The position numbers were made by a program, and so were the translations under genes. DNA of 64,000 nt from Diaporthe sp. PMI_573 (taxonomy: Eukaryota; Ascomycota; Sordariomycetes; Diaporthales; Diaporthaceae), in NCBI GenBank assembly GCA_021399435.1, contig JAJTUP010000003.1:372001-436000 (forward strand), written 5' to 3'. Below, piece by piece: positions 22,004 through 33,167 of this stretch. How positions within the stretch are numbered: position 1 is the first letter of the stretch; each line of letters begins with the position of its first letter. The notes under the pieces were generated by a model, which saw nothing but the letters and a program-made list of their open reading frames with translations, had not been told where the DNA came from and made no database searches.

Positions 22004-24460
22004 ATGGATCCGGTATCAGCGCGCACTCCTCGGTTCAGACGGACATATGTCGCGTGCGACTCGTGCCGCTCCCGGAAGGTGAGGTGCACAGTGGGCGACA
22101 AACCCCCTTGCGCAAAGTGCCGACGGGAACATCGGGAATGCCGATTTGACCGCCGCCCAACAGCTTCAAAGCATAGGGACCGGCCGACTTGGGCGAAGCC
22201 ATCCCCGTCCCAGCCGCCGCACTCTGGTCCGGCCTCCGTTGCAAGTGGATCACCAGACGGCGTCATCACACAGCCTTCGCAGGAACGTGTACATTCCCCC
22301 GAAGCAGCTCCATCAAACCTTCCAGGAGGTCGCGGTTCGGAATGGCTTCGTGGCTGTCCATATGGCCCTCCCTCGCTTTCCGACCGAGTAGTGACGAGCC
22401 TCGTGAAGGGCTCCAACGATGCCCTGGACATCTTGTCTGAAGTGGCGGGTGTGCTGCACAATGCCGCAATATCTCCTCCTGTGGACCCTCTCCCGAACCA
22501 GCCACCCGACTCTGGTCCTGTTGCTGTTCCTGCAAATGAACGACCGGACTGTCATGGCGGAGTAGGCTTTCACATCCTGACCTTGTCTGAACCCACCGAC
22601 GCAACCTTGGACATGTGGGACAAGTGTCGATTTGTACGGCAAGGCTGGTTCACTTCTCAGGAGGCTGTCACCTACGTTGATTTGTGAGACCACAGCTGCA
22701 CATCTCTCAGCGGTTACTCCTGTCGCCCAGCTGACTGGTCCCATAGATTTTTCAAGTACCTTTCTCCCCTGTCCGCGGTCGCCATCGACCAGTTTTGCGA
22801 CCACAAGGCCCATGCTGGCCTGATATACGACGAGGCTATGTTGTGCTGTGCAATCCTGATGATCTCTTCTCGCTTCTTTCTGCTTCCTGGGCCAGGAGGC
22901 GAATCTAGAAGCCATATCATCCACAATCGGCTCTGGCAGTGCTGTGAGCTCATGGTGAAGCGCATCATGCTGGGACAAGAGAAGCTGTCGTCTGCCAAGA
23001 TGAGAAGTATTGGCACGATCGAGGGGTTGATGCTCATCTCTGACTGGCATCCTCGCGCTATTCACTTTCCGCCCGACACAGAGGGCTGGGACGCCTTGCT
23101 GGTTGACACTGTCTACGAGCGCGACAACCGCAAACGAACGAACGGCCAGGAGCCCCTCGTACGCTGGCGCAATGATGTCTTTGAACCAGCCAAGAGGGCA
23201 AGTAGAATGTCGTGGATGCTCCTCGGTCTTGCCACAAACCTAGCATACGAGTTGGGAGTCTTGTCCAACGGCCAGCACCCGGACCCATCGGCAGCTGATG
23301 CCGGAGATTTACGCAGGGCTCGCGCCCAGAGGTTGCTCTACAGCTACATGACGCAAACGGCTCTAAGACTTGGGTACCAATCCGTATTCCCCGAGAGTGT
23401 CGCGGCTGCAGCCTCCCGGCCTTCCCCAGGAGACGGTAGAGACGCGTCGCACAATGCCTGGAATGCCTATATTGATGCCAATCTGGATTTAATCCGTCTG
23501 TCCAAGCTGTCTTCGTCCATGTTCTTCCAGTCTGTGGCACATTTGCAAGGTCTGCTGCTGAATGACAACTATCCCGATGTGATAGACCATTTCCTGTCAT
23601 TGTTATCAAAGTGGAAGGTGGATTTCGACGCAATTCGGAGCGGTAAGGAATATTCTTCCAACTCCATTCTGTTACTTAAGTCGATCCATCCTAGTCTTGT
23701 GTCCAAAAATTAATTTTGATACACAGGTGTCGCAGAACCTCTTCGAGACTCGTTACTTATAGAATTCTACAACCTGAGAGCCTGCATTAGTGCAATCTCA
23801 ATGCAGGCAGTGGTTCATAGGGCAACTGGAGCCTCCTCTGGAGACGGCACTAAGGACGGTCTTTCATCCTACCTGACTGGTCATGACACTCGACTTCTTC
23901 GACACGTCGTCTCGGACAGCAGCCGGGTTCTTCACATTGCAGCATCAAACGCTTTCAGGACGCACCTTGCGTATGCGCCTGCACGCATAAGAATCAGCGT
24001 TATAGCCTCCTCGGTCTTTTTGCTCAAAGCAATAGCTATAGGTGCACCGTCCACGGAGGTGCCTGCTCTTCTACATACCTTGGACTGTTGCACGGCAACT
24101 TTCAAGAAATTCGCCCCAGATGACATGGACTTCGCCCTTCGATATGCCCAACTAGTCCAAGAGCATACCTCATATCTGCGGAGAACCCTCGCGCCGGCTT
24201 TGGCTGGCCCTTGGGCAGGAGGAGTTGGTCAGGATCAGAACAGTCCTGGCTACTGGTCTGATCTTGCAGCCAGCCTTTCGGGCCTGCCGAATGAGAGGGC
24301 AGGCGACGTTGACATGGGACTTGACCTTAATGGGACCTGTAGCCTCTTGCCTTTGGACCTAAGCATGGCGCCATTTGGTGAAAGTGCTGACCAGTTATCT
24401 CGGGGCTTTGAGGTCGACTCGCTTGACTTCCTATGGAACCTTCCAGACGTGAGTCTATGA
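22004..24460 (+). CDS. Zn2Cys6 transcription factor
   Basis: Three exons (22004-22683, 22747-23642, 23727-24460) join to 769 residues. The N-terminus has the binuclear cluster [25 protein letters not shown] with C18, C21, C28, C36, C39 and C46, followed by a basic Pro/Ser-rich linker. The second exon begins [16 protein letters not shown], the start of the fungal middle-homology region, and continues with helices such as [15 protein letters not shown] and [18 protein letters not shown]. Its layout resembles the PrtT/War1-like group, though a specific orthologue cannot be named. The protein should bind CGG-containing DNA as a dimer in the nucleus; the phased GCGGAC array in its own divergent promoter is an obvious candidate target. 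The likely targets by position are the lyase-like gene, the MFS transporter and perhaps the cupin/M24/MDR genes. Confidence 0.9.
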
Positions 24461-25096
24461 AAAGCATGGCAGGCGTAAATAAATCAATACACCTCAATCG
24501 CCAAGGCGTTCTGTTTCTTGTGGCATGTGAAAAAACATTGAGTTATGCTCTTGATGCACTTGAGACACCCTCGCGAACGTCTTGATCGAGTGTACATGCT
24601 CACTCTCATTTCAAATTTATTAGATCATCAAGGGTAACTAATTTAAATGCACACCAGTCCTAGGCTAACCAAAGTTTTGACTTTTGACACACAGAGCGAT
24701 CATGGGGTCTCAGTGTTCTGAAGGTCCCGCGACGGCCCGCGTAGGTCCGTGAATAACCTTAGGCTGTGTTCTATTGAGCGGCTTCCCCGCGAGACTCATC
24801 CCGCCCCGGCATTCAAATCTGTCGTTGCGCTGGCCTCCCTCGTCCACCGTAGCTCCTCGCCAAGGATCAATAGCCAAGAATGCCTGGCTGCTAGGCATTC
24901 TGGGGTAATCTGGGGTAGCTGACGAGCTGGGGTCCTCGGCACATGAAGCGAGGCTGCCCTCCGGAGCGATGCTTTTATAAATATGCCCGTTGGATTTTTG
25001 CTGATGATTGGCTTCTCCAGGTCTCATTTCTCAACCCACACCGCCTCCATATAATCTTGTTTAGCTGTTTTGACTCTCGGTCGGTGATTGCAGACA
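24461..25096 (+). promoter_or_regulatory. Promoter region of the MFS transporter gene
   Basis: TATAAATA at 24976-24983 lies about 115 bp before the start codon at 25097. A CGG-N5-CCG inverted pair sits at 24779-24789, a form of site used by Zn2Cys6 dimers; it may be chance. No gene is seen. Confidence 0.45.
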
Positions 25097-26858
25097 ATGG
25101 CTGCCGGATACCAGACCAAGACGCAAGCTGAGGCCGACATATCTCAGGAGAAAGACAACGATGCCAAGTGTGCTCACGTCGAGCACGGTGACGAACAAAG
25201 TAGGAAGGCCAACGGGGACCCAGAGGCTGGTCAAAGAAACTTGGACCAGATAGAGAAGAAATTGGTACGAAAGCTTGATTGGGTTATCCTTCCAGTCTTA
25301 TGGATTATGTACTGGTTCAAGTAAGCAACCCTATTCCAATAATACTGACGGGGTCATCTACTGAGGACTGAACAGCTATCTTGATCGCAACGCTATCACC
25401 GTGGCTCGCCTAGATGGCATGGAAGACGAACTGAACATGACGTCGACCGAATACCAGACGTGCGTCTCGATCCTCTTCGTAGGATACATTTTAGGTCAGG
25501 TACCGAGCAGTACGTCACCCTGTTTCCTGCTTAAACCCACTCCCTCAGGGGCCGTTGGTGACAGCTGCCAGACATGCTCATGACGCGAATACGCCCCTCC
25601 CGATTCATGGCAGCAGCAATGGCTCTTTGGGCCATTGTCAGCACTCTGACCGCGGTGGCAAAAGATTTCAAAGGCCTACTGCTCACCCGTTTCTTCCTCG
25701 GGATAACAGAAGCCCCATTCTATCCAGGTGCTTTGTACATGCTAGCAACCTTCTACACCAGACAGGAAATCGCGACGCGGATCTCTATTCTCTTCACGGC
25801 CAATATCTGCGGCACCGCCTTCGCCGGCTTGATTGCCATCGGCGTGTTTCAAATGGATCAAGTCGCCGGCATAAGTGGGTGGAGATGGCTTTTCATTATC
25901 CAAGGCGTCATCACCTTTGTCATATCCGTTGCGTCCACTTTCATCCTGCCTGATGAGCCTCTTCAGACCCACTGGCTCTCGGAGGACGAGCAGAGGTTGG
26001 CGCACTCTCGGATCGCTAACGACACCGTTCATCTTCGAGCAAACACAAGCACCTGGACAGGACTGCTTGAAGCAACTCGCGATCCACGCCTTTGGGTTCT
26101 GATCTTTATGCACCACTTGCATATGGCCGCAAGTAACTACAAAAACTTCTTTCCTACTATTGTCGAAACCTTGGGCTTCAGTCGGAATGTTACACTTGCA
26201 CTCACATGCCCTCCGTATCTCATCTCCGGCATTATCTCAATAGCATGGGCAGCAAGTTCTGGTATGTTTTGCCCTTCTCTTTTCCATTTATTATAATTTC
26301 TTTCCCTTCCAATCCCTCATACCGTCCTCCCTGTCGTTTGTTATTTACTGACTGAGGCTAACTAGGCCGTTTCAACGATAGGATTTGGCATATTACAAGC
26401 GCAAAATGTGTCGCCGTTTTGGGGTTCGTCCTGGCTTGCAGCACGCTCAACATTGGTGCTCGGTATTTCGCCATGTGTGCCTTTGCGACTGGCGTCTATG
26501 CTTGCAACAGCATAATCCTTGGCTGGGTATCAAGCACATGCGGCCAGACCAGGGAGAAGAAGGCCATCTCGCTCGCCATGGTCAACACCATTGCCACCAT
26601 CTCACCGATCTATACTCCTGTAAGCCATCAGTGATGCCTAATTAACCCCCCCCCCCATCTTGGACAACCTGGCTGATTGTGACCAAGTATCTCTGGCCAT
26701 CGTCAGATGAGCCTCGGTACACCACAGCTATGCTGTCAAGCGCTGCATTTTCTGCGGCTGCGGCTGCCCTGGCTTGGGTCTTAAGATGGATGCTCATAAA
26801 AGAGAACCGGAAGATTCTACAATCTGGTGCGGATAGGGCGTTGCTATACCCATGCTAG
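25097..26858 (+). CDS. MFS transporter, anion:cation symporter (Dal5/allantoate permease) family
   Basis: Five exons (25097-25320, 25376-25509, 25572-26261, 26366-26619, 26688-26858) join in frame to 490 residues. Each junction restores family sequence: FN-YLDRNA, VPSN-MLMTR, SSG-RFNDR, IYTP-YLWP. After a hydrophilic N-terminus come LVRKLDWVILPVLWIMYWFNYLDRN, the typical start of helix 1 and loop in this family, GYILGQVPSNMLMTR (helix 2 and loop 2-3), RFFLGITEAPFYPGALYML (helix 4), and ISGWRWLFIIQGVITFVI (helix 5-6). The YLDRNA motif and the R-rich loop mark the Dal5/Tna1-type carriers, which import carboxylates, amides and vitamins such as nicotinate or allantoate with protons. The C-terminus is short (about 25 residues after the last helix). 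Substrate is not readable. It lies 640 bp after the regulator gene on the same strand. Confidence 0.88.
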
Positions 26859-27641
26859 CAGCGATGGGAACTACATTGTTTTCTGCGAATTTGCTTGCAT
26901 CGTGGTATTCTGCCAAATCTTTCGCCAACACACTTTACGCTCTGAGCGCGGTATTGCATTTCCAGTTGTTTGTTAACTGAGATAAGGTAGTCGCACTTGA
27001 GCCCTGGAGTAGTTAATAGCGATTTACTTGCCATTGAAAATCTTGACTGGCTTCATTCTGGTGTCACTTGAACAAGCAATATTCATGGCAGCTTATACTT
27101 TTTTTCTCATTCTGGTCAGGGGACTCAACAGCTGTTTTGACCCAAGCCTGCGCACAAAGTATTTTTCGATCTCATGGTTGAGACGTCCTGGCAACATGCA
27201 TTCGCGCTCGAATCCAACGTTCCTCTGCAGGAGTCCCCCCCCCCCCGCCCACAAGGATCGTGGGTATCAGGTTTGGCAATCACATGGCTTTGTCAACAAA
27301 TGGCTAGCTTACGGACGGACGGTGTACAGGATCACGCTAGCATCATATGGCATAGCTCCAGGGCTAGCATTGATCCTTCAAAGGCTTGTTCTTGTGGGGA
27401 AAATGCTCCATCCTCGCGCCTAAGACATTGCGACACGAGGGAAAAAAGAGATACCGCAGGTAGATCAAAAAGCCAGGGCCTCGGATCCAGCAGAGTCAAA
27501 TCCATCATCCTCAGCCGCAGCCAGGCACCCGCGGACTATGTATATAACCAGTCACTGAGTGAAAAGTAAACGTCGAATCTGTTACAACTGAACGCATACG
27601 TCAAGGTGTCGAACAAGACTGTCACCTCGCACAGATTCGAT
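26859..27641 (+). promoter_or_regulatory. Intergenic region and promoter of the cupin gene
   Basis: I see no gene. TATATAAC at 27541-27548 lies about 95 bp upstream of the cupin start codon. A ten-base C run occurs near 27236. Confidence 0.45.
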
Positions 27642-28181
27642 ATGGCTTCAAATAAGGAGGAGAGCAGCACACCCGCCAGCCTCCCAGGCCCGCGCCTGGT
27701 GAGTACAGCCCACACATCAGATGGGACCTCAGTCTTCGCATCAGACCAGACCATCCAGCCCTTTCAGCCGTTCGGGCCCGGCACGAGCGCCTTCCACAAC
27801 TTCGACATCCGGCCGACGCTCCCGGCCAACAACACCGAGGCAGTGGACCCGTCCACATTTGCCAACACATTCCCCCGGTGCGCCCCCGGCGGCGCTTATT
27901 TCGGCCTCACGGACATCCCGCCCAACTATTCGGCCCCGATGCACCGCACCGTGAGCCTAGACTACGCGGTTGTGCTGTCTGGGGAAATTGTGTGCGTGCT
28001 CGACGGCGGGGAGGAGAAGACGATCGCCCAAGGGGAGTTCATCATCCAGCGGGGCACGAACCACCAGTGGATCAACCGGTCCAAGACTGAGGTGGCGAGA
28101 ATTTTGTTTGTTATGGTTGGAGCTGAGAAGGTTGTTCTCGAGGACGGAAAGGAATTGGAGGAGACGGTGTTTAAGAGGTGA
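27642..28181 (+). CDS. Single-domain cupin protein
   Basis: Intronless, 179 residues, first ATG of its frame after the TATA box. The second half forms one cupin barrel: PPNYSAPMHRTVSLDYAVVLSGEI (H101, D107) is motif 1 in the HRTxSxDY form seen in many fungal and proteobacterial small cupins, and FIIQRGTNHQWIN (H141) is motif 2. Only two of the usual four metal ligands of classical cupins are present, so metal-dependent catalysis is doubtful. The first half (about 60 residues) is a variable strand region. Similar proteins often sit in catabolic gene groups as isomerases or regulators of unknown substrate. It is convergent with the M24 gene, 256 bp away, and neither has an intron. Confidence 0.8.
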   Translation: MASNKEESSTPASLPGPRLVSTAHTSDGTSVFASDQTIQPFQPFGPGTSAFHNFDIRPTLPANNTEAVDPSTFANTFPRCAPGGAYFGLTDIPPNYSAPMHRTVSLDYAVVLSGEIVCVLDGGEEKTIAQGEFIIQRGTNHQWINRSKTEVARILFVMVGAEKVVLEDGKELEETVFKR

Positions 28182-28437
28182 ATTGGGATTGGGATGGTCT
28201 TGACGCTTCTTGAGTCACTCATTGCTGCAGGAACATCGTGCTGCAACACGCCGCATGCATCTCAGGCTGAGATAAGCTCTCAGGTTCAATGTTTTCACTT
28301 GACCCACTTCGCAATAATAGGAGATATGCATTCTTGTCCACCTGAACCTAAACATCATACTACAGCGACATATTTCTTTGCTCCCTTTCTCAGGCATATT
28401 TAGGCATAGATTTGTTGCAAGCCGCCCGCCACGACTT

Positions 28438-29706
28438 TTACTGTGATAGTAGTGCTTCCTCGAAAGGAAACTGAGATAGTCGTTCGAAACCCTCCTCGGT
28501 GATGAGGACTTGATCCTCAAGTTTAACACCATCGCTACCTCCTTCTTCGCTAAGATAAGCCTCGATTGACAGAGTCATCCCGGGCTCTATGACACCATCA
28601 TATCCGAATTCGGTGAAGTCCCTTCCACAGTAGAGATAAGGATACTCGCAAGTCAAACCAACTCCATGGCCAATAACAAAGTAGCGGTTCTTCCAATACT
28701 TCTCTGGAAATACCCACGCGGCATCAGCGAACTCTTTGAAAGTCATTCCCGGCCGCAAAATACCGATGTTGTGGTTCAGCATCTCATATGCGTCTCGATA
28801 CAGCTGCTTTTGTGAAGCTGACGGCGGGTCAGGTCCAGCATGGAAGGTCCGCGAAAAGTCTGCATAGTAGCCGTGGCAGCCGACCACGTCTGTATCGAGA
28901 CAGATGAGGGTATTTTCTTCAATGATGGCGTTGGAAGTCTCCTGAAACCATGGTACTGAGCGCTTTCCCGAGTTGAGCAGGCGTGTTTCGCAGTAATCAC
29001 CATCTTGCTCGATCACAGCCTTGTGTAAGGTAGACCAGAGTTGGTTTTCCGTAAGACCTGGCCGGACTGCTTTGCGTAATTCTTGAACACCACGCTCTGT
29101 TGCACGCAAAGATTCTCTAATGCACTTGACTTCCTCTGCACACTTGATAGCCTTTGCGAGTTCGACCGCCTTCTGTGCATCAACAATGTTGAAACCGAGC
29201 TCCTTCATCGCAATGGCCACCCCGGCATTCATACGTTCGAGGCCGATAGTAAGTCCTTTGTCTTTTCCCACCAGCTCTTTGATGAGGCCGCCCATCTCCA
29301 CCGACCATTTACGTTCGCTCTGCTCGATGTTGGTCGCCAAGTTGAACTGAGCACCTTTTGCAATGCGGACTTCGTCGATTGTGTCCTCGAAGCCGTTCGC
29401 AAGATGAGCACAGCCCGAAAATTCGAAAAGGATCGATCGATCTTGCGTGAGTAAAAGATATCTTGCAGGGGCATTTCGGCCGCCCCATATTTGCATATTC
29501 CGAGTGCCGGTGGCATACCGGATGTTGACCGAGTCACAAAGGACGGCCGCATCCATGCCGTGCGTAGCCATTAGGTGTCTCAGGCGGTAGAGGCGATAGG
29601 CTCGCACAGCTTTTAGGTCGATGCCTGAGTTCTGAGGGGCGCGATGCAGCAACTCGTCGGCGCCAGCCGCATCCAGCTCCGCGTTCCAATCGAAATAATG
29701 ACTCAT
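28438..29706 (-). CDS. M24 (creatinase/aminopeptidase P fold) protein, DddP-like
   Basis: Intronless, 422 residues. The N-terminal creatinase-like domain carries NIRYATGTRNMQIW (61-74). The C-terminal pita-bread domain carries the metal ligands: D271 and D273 in LDTD, D283 in YADFSRTF, H347 in GHGVGL, E382 in SIEAYLSEEGG and E397 in KLEDQVLITEEG. The D-T-D form, the WFQE segment (253-256) and the C-terminal SEEGG..KLEDQVLIT run place it near bacterial DddP, an M24 protein that cleaves dimethylsulfoniopropionate, rather than near true Xaa-Pro peptidases. However, by my alignment the residue matching the catalytic aspartate of DddP (in the GVGLCDEWP context) is C353 here, so DMSP cleavage should not be assumed; a peptidase or hydrolase on another small substrate is equally possible. 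It is convergent with the cupin gene. The absence of introns and bacterial-like sequence raise the possibility of transfer. Confidence 0.82.
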   Translation of the reverse strand: MSHYFDWNAELDAAGADELLHRAPQNSGIDLKAVRAYRLYRLRHLMATHGMDAAVLCDSVNIRYATGTRNMQIWGGRNAPARYLLLTQDRSILFEFSGCAHLANGFEDTIDEVRIAKGAQFNLATNIEQSERKWSVEMGGLIKELVGKDKGLTIGLERMNAGVAIAMKELGFNIVDAQKAVELAKAIKCAEEVKCIRESLRATERGVQELRKAVRPGLTENQLWSTLHKAVIEQDGDYCETRLLNSGKRSVPWFQETSNAIIEENTLICLDTDVVGCHGYYADFSRTFHAGPDPPSASQKQLYRDAYEMLNHNIGILRPGMTFKEFADAAWVFPEKYWKNRYFVIGHGVGLTCEYPYLYCGRDFTEFGYDGVIEPGMTLSIEAYLSEEGGSDGVKLEDQVLITEEGFERLSQFPFEEALLSQ

Positions 29707-31126
29707 GTTGATTTTCGATGTTGTTCCTCTGTTAGACTTGGCCAGACTTGCTGACTTGAGCCCCGATGTTGCTATCTCGTTGTTGCCCGCTAGTTGAGCC
29801 TGGTCTATCTCAAGGCATTATCTTCGCTTGGATGGAACCACAGGACGAAGGGGATTATGAAATTGAAGACTAGGTCTAGCAAGATTGCAATGCTTTTATT
29901 CAGAGTGGGCGTGGATGGCCTAACTGGTCAGTAGGCACCCTTTTTATAGACGTAAGGGCCCCTATTACTACGCCTTCATTCATTGCCACACGAGGAAGTC
30001 TAACCGTGATCACAAGATGCTTCATGCCGGCAACCTAACTCACGGAATCAGACTCATCCAGGTTTCCCTCAACAGCCCCAATGCATGACGCTTGAACTCT
30101 CGAACAAGACAGCAGCCGCCGGCAAGGCTCGGATTGACCACCCTATCATGCAACGCAGAAAGAACTCGGCCAGTGTTATCCCACTAGGAATGGAAACCAT
30201 GTGAGCATGGATGGCAACACAAATGGAAGAGGAAGCTCAGATGACCAGCACAGAAGTCATGCCGCGGGCAAGATATGCTCGGTCCGTGATGTTTGTACAG
30301 TATTGGCCCCAAACCAACTGGGTCTGCCGGCAAATTTACTGCATCGAATCGGTTCGTGATGTCTACAAAGTATCAATCGTAAGCCATCTAGGTCTAGCAG
30401 CCGAGATACTGCATCGGATCGGATGGACATCCGTCAAACCCCTGTAGGATTGTCAGGAGACCGACCATCACCGGCTGATCGACTACGGTGTCCGTGTGCC
30501 CTTCCGGATGGTACGTATCAGCCAGGTTCTGACCGGTCTTCCCGGATGCGTTGGCCGGAAGCAGAACATCCACTGGGCTCGCTTGTTTCTAGAGGCTGGC
30601 TTCGGGCACATGATGAATTTGGAAGAGATCGCTTTGCCTCACATCCCTCCATGCATCAGGAAAGCCAATTCCAGGTCACGAGGGTAACAATGCAAGCGAA
30701 TCTTGCTGGCCTCTCAGGATTCAGCGTCCCTTCTAGCGGGAGTGGCTCGCTGAGTTGGACCGGGCCAAGCTACGGTCACGGCTATATGTCCTCCCTCGAA
30801 AACCCTGCGTTTACTACGGGGTGGGACCAAGCTTCGCGAATACGAGCGGCGGCGGTAGATTGCTCGCCATGGTGTTCATGGGCGGGAGCGAGAGCGAGAG
30901 TGAGTGTGACAAGAAGATCTCAGGAGGGGCACGTGTAGGACGAACAGCTGTAGGCCGAGTCCCAGGCCGATCTGTCTGCGTTGGCAATCACAAGAAAGGC
31001 AGGCGGCGGCAGACTCTGGAGCACTCTCGTATGTCTTCTATGAGAGGGCACCCCGTTCCGATGGGATAGAAGTAGTTCATGGAGGGAGATATAAGAGACT
31101 GGATTGAAAACTACAGTAGCTAAATA
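29707..31126. other. Intergenic region with a 70-bp tandem duplication
   Basis: No gene is supported in this 1.4 kb. Apart from the 2 x 70 bp duplication (30281-30420) I see only scattered short GA-rich runs near 30880. Promoter of the M24 gene lies at the left end. Confidence 0.5.
30281..30420. repeat. Two tandem copies of a 70-bp unit
   Basis: 30281-30350 and 30351-30420 align end to end: both start GGT(C/T)CGTGATGT and both end with ACTGCATCG(A/G)ATC. The middle parts are more diverged. A third unit begins at 30421 but is lost after a few bases. No function is evident. Confidence 0.6.
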
Positions 31127-32233
31127 TCAAATGCTTTCGTTGTCTCCTGGGATCTGCAGCACTATTTTGCCGGCAGTGGCCTTGGAAAGAAAATGCTTCT
31201 GAGCCGCCGCGATCTCCCTGAGCGGATACACCTTGCCTATATGCGGCCTGATTTCGCCACGCTCGATGTACGAGATCAAATTCGTAAAGACCTCGTCCTC
31301 CTGGAAAGTACAGCCGAAGAAGCTGAGATCCTTAAGGTATAAGCTTCGAACGTCGAGTTCGACGATCGGACCGGCTATAGCACCAGCCACTGCGTATCTT
31401 CCTCCCCTCTTGAGAACATCTAGCAACTCCGGGAACGCTTGGCCAGCCACGAGATCGACGACAACATCGAATGTATCCTTGCCGACGTGGGTAAGGATGC
31501 TTTCTTCCCTTGGGACAACCTGGTCAGCTCCCAAAGCCCGCATCTCATTTGCCTTGTTACGCCCCGCGACTGCGGTCACGTAGGCACCTCGTCGTTTTGA
31601 GAGCTGGATTGCCGCCGAGCCAACCCCACCAGATGCACCCGTGATGAGGACGCGCTCATTTGCCTTCACTCCAGCACGATGCAACATTCCCTCCGCCGTT
31701 GAATATGCGCATGGGATTGCGCCGAGCTCGATATCGCTCAGGTCACAATCAACCTTGTATGTCTCTTTCGCAGGGGCTTTAGCGTATTGGGCAAACCCGC
31801 CGTCACACTCTGAGCCAAAGGTCCAGCACTCATATGGGCGGTAGTCCACATAGTGACGGAGCATGTTCCTGACCAGAACGCGCTCCCCGATGCGCTTGGG
31901 GTCGACATTCTCTCCCACAGCCACAATATGACCGCAACAGTCGGCGCCTTGAATGCGTGGAAATTGTAGCGGAACACCTGACCACGACGCATCCTCGTCT
32001 TGCCGGCCCTCTCCAGGTCCAGTACCGGTGCCAGTTTTGATTCCCTTGGAGTACCAGCCAATGCGAGTGTTGATGTCTGTGTTGTTGATGCCTGCGGCAG
32101 CAACTCGGACCAGGACCTCGCCGGGAGCTGGGGAGGGCACTTTCGTGTTCGTCCGATATTCGAGCTTCTCGGGTCCACCATGCCCCGTCAAGATGACGGC
32201 GGCCATGGTGTCCGGAATCCTAGGTATGGCCAT
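31127..32233 (-). CDS. Medium-chain dehydrogenase/reductase, quinone-oxidoreductase type
   Basis: Intronless, 368 residues. The N-terminal GroES-like domain reads PGEVLVRVAAAGINNTDINTRIGWY and PRIQGADCCGHIVAVGENV; the cofactor domain has GASGGVGSAAIQLSKRRGAYVTAVAGR (GASGGVG at 199-205), the AxxGxxG dinucleotide motif, with an arginine after the second strand suggesting NADPH. The four-cysteine structural zinc loop of classical alcohol dehydrogenases is absent, as in quinone and enoyl reductases. The INTRxGWYS segment with a Gly-rich insertion is a form I know mainly from bacteria, so horizontal origin is possible. The likely reaction is NADPH-dependent reduction of an activated C=C bond or a carbonyl; substrate unknown. 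It is the last gene before the RIP-degraded transposon island. Confidence 0.85.
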   Translation of the reverse strand: MAIPRIPDTMAAVILTGHGGPEKLEYRTNTKVPSPAPGEVLVRVAAAGINNTDINTRIGWYSKGIKTGTGTGPGEGRQDEDASWSGVPLQFPRIQGADCCGHIVAVGENVDPKRIGERVLVRNMLRHYVDYRPYECWTFGSECDGGFAQYAKAPAKETYKVDCDLSDIELGAIPCAYSTAEGMLHRAGVKANERVLITGASGGVGSAAIQLSKRRGAYVTAVAGRNKANEMRALGADQVVPREESILTHVGKDTFDVVVDLVAGQAFPELLDVLKRGGRYAVAGAIAGPIVELDVRSLYLKDLSFFGCTFQEDEVFTNLISYIERGEIRPHIGKVYPLREIAAAQKHFLSKATAGKIVLQIPGDNESI

Positions 32234-32880
32234 GTTGATTGTCTCTGAAGTTTGTTAGTTCTGCGTCTTGATGGATATGGATCTGAACGTCCCAGCCATT
32301 TTTACCCCGAGCCGTGCTTCCTCGTACCAAATAAATCGAGGAGTGGTGTATTGCAAAGCGAATCAACTGATTACATCATAACCCCGCTTATTCAACGTCG
32401 TGGTCATCTACAGGGCGCGCCAAAGCTCTTGACCTTGCTATCACGACGCCGAGCTCTACATCGGAACCTGTGCCGATGCGATAACGGCATTCATGCCGGG
32501 TTATTGTCGGCGTATCCCCTGGGGTGGTCACCTGGACAGCCAGCTGACTGCACATCGTGATTGGGCCAAACTCTGGGAATGAAATGAGAGCTACCTTTTG
32601 GAGCGCCTGAAATCTTTTCTGGCTCCTGCTGATCTCAGATTCCCAGCACGGCCCTTTATTCCCTTTGGCGCCAAGAAACACCCTCGATCACTCGTACCGG
32701 TAATGAACTCAATGCTTGACGGCCTGGCTTAGTGCTTATTAGTGATTCGCAATACGGCTGCGGCAGAGGCAACAATGTTTGTATGCTTGCTATTCACGGT
32801 TATAAGGTGTATGACCTAGACACATCACACAAAGGCATCGAAACTGCCAAGAAATATTGGGTTCACTTGAGATGCTCAAG
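32234..32880. other. Intergenic
   Basis: Normal base composition, no gene seen; promoter of the MDR gene lies at the left end. Composition changes abruptly at about 32885. Confidence 0.5.
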
Positions 32881-32884
32881 CGCT

Positions 32885-33167
32885 CTTTAATTAGTCTTTT
32901 TATTTTAAATAAATATTAAAATTAACTAAAATTAATAAAATTAATAAAATTAATAAAAATATATAGGTATATATTTTACACGGCTAACTATATTATAGAT
33001 AATATATAAATAATATTAAAAAATATTAATAGTTATTTATTAATTATTAAATTAAACACAATATATTATAGTATATTTATATAGACTTTACGTAAGTTTT
33101 AAATATTTAAATATATTATATATTCCCTGTTTACATTATATAAATATATTATAGCATATATATACAC
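32885..33167. repeat. Extremely AT-rich relic, left part, cut by the copia insertion
   Basis: This consists almost only of A and T (TTAATAAAATTAATAAAATT and similar) and carries no gene. It resumes beyond the copia element at 49395. It is best read as an older, heavily RIP-mutated repeat into which the copia element jumped; the original repeat can no longer be classified. Confidence 0.6.

Noticed and set aside
27642..28181. Cupin as a DddQ/DddW-type DMSP lyase partner of the DddP-like gene
   Set aside because: Those cupins use three histidines, a glutamate and a tyrosine around the metal; here only H101 and H141 are in place.
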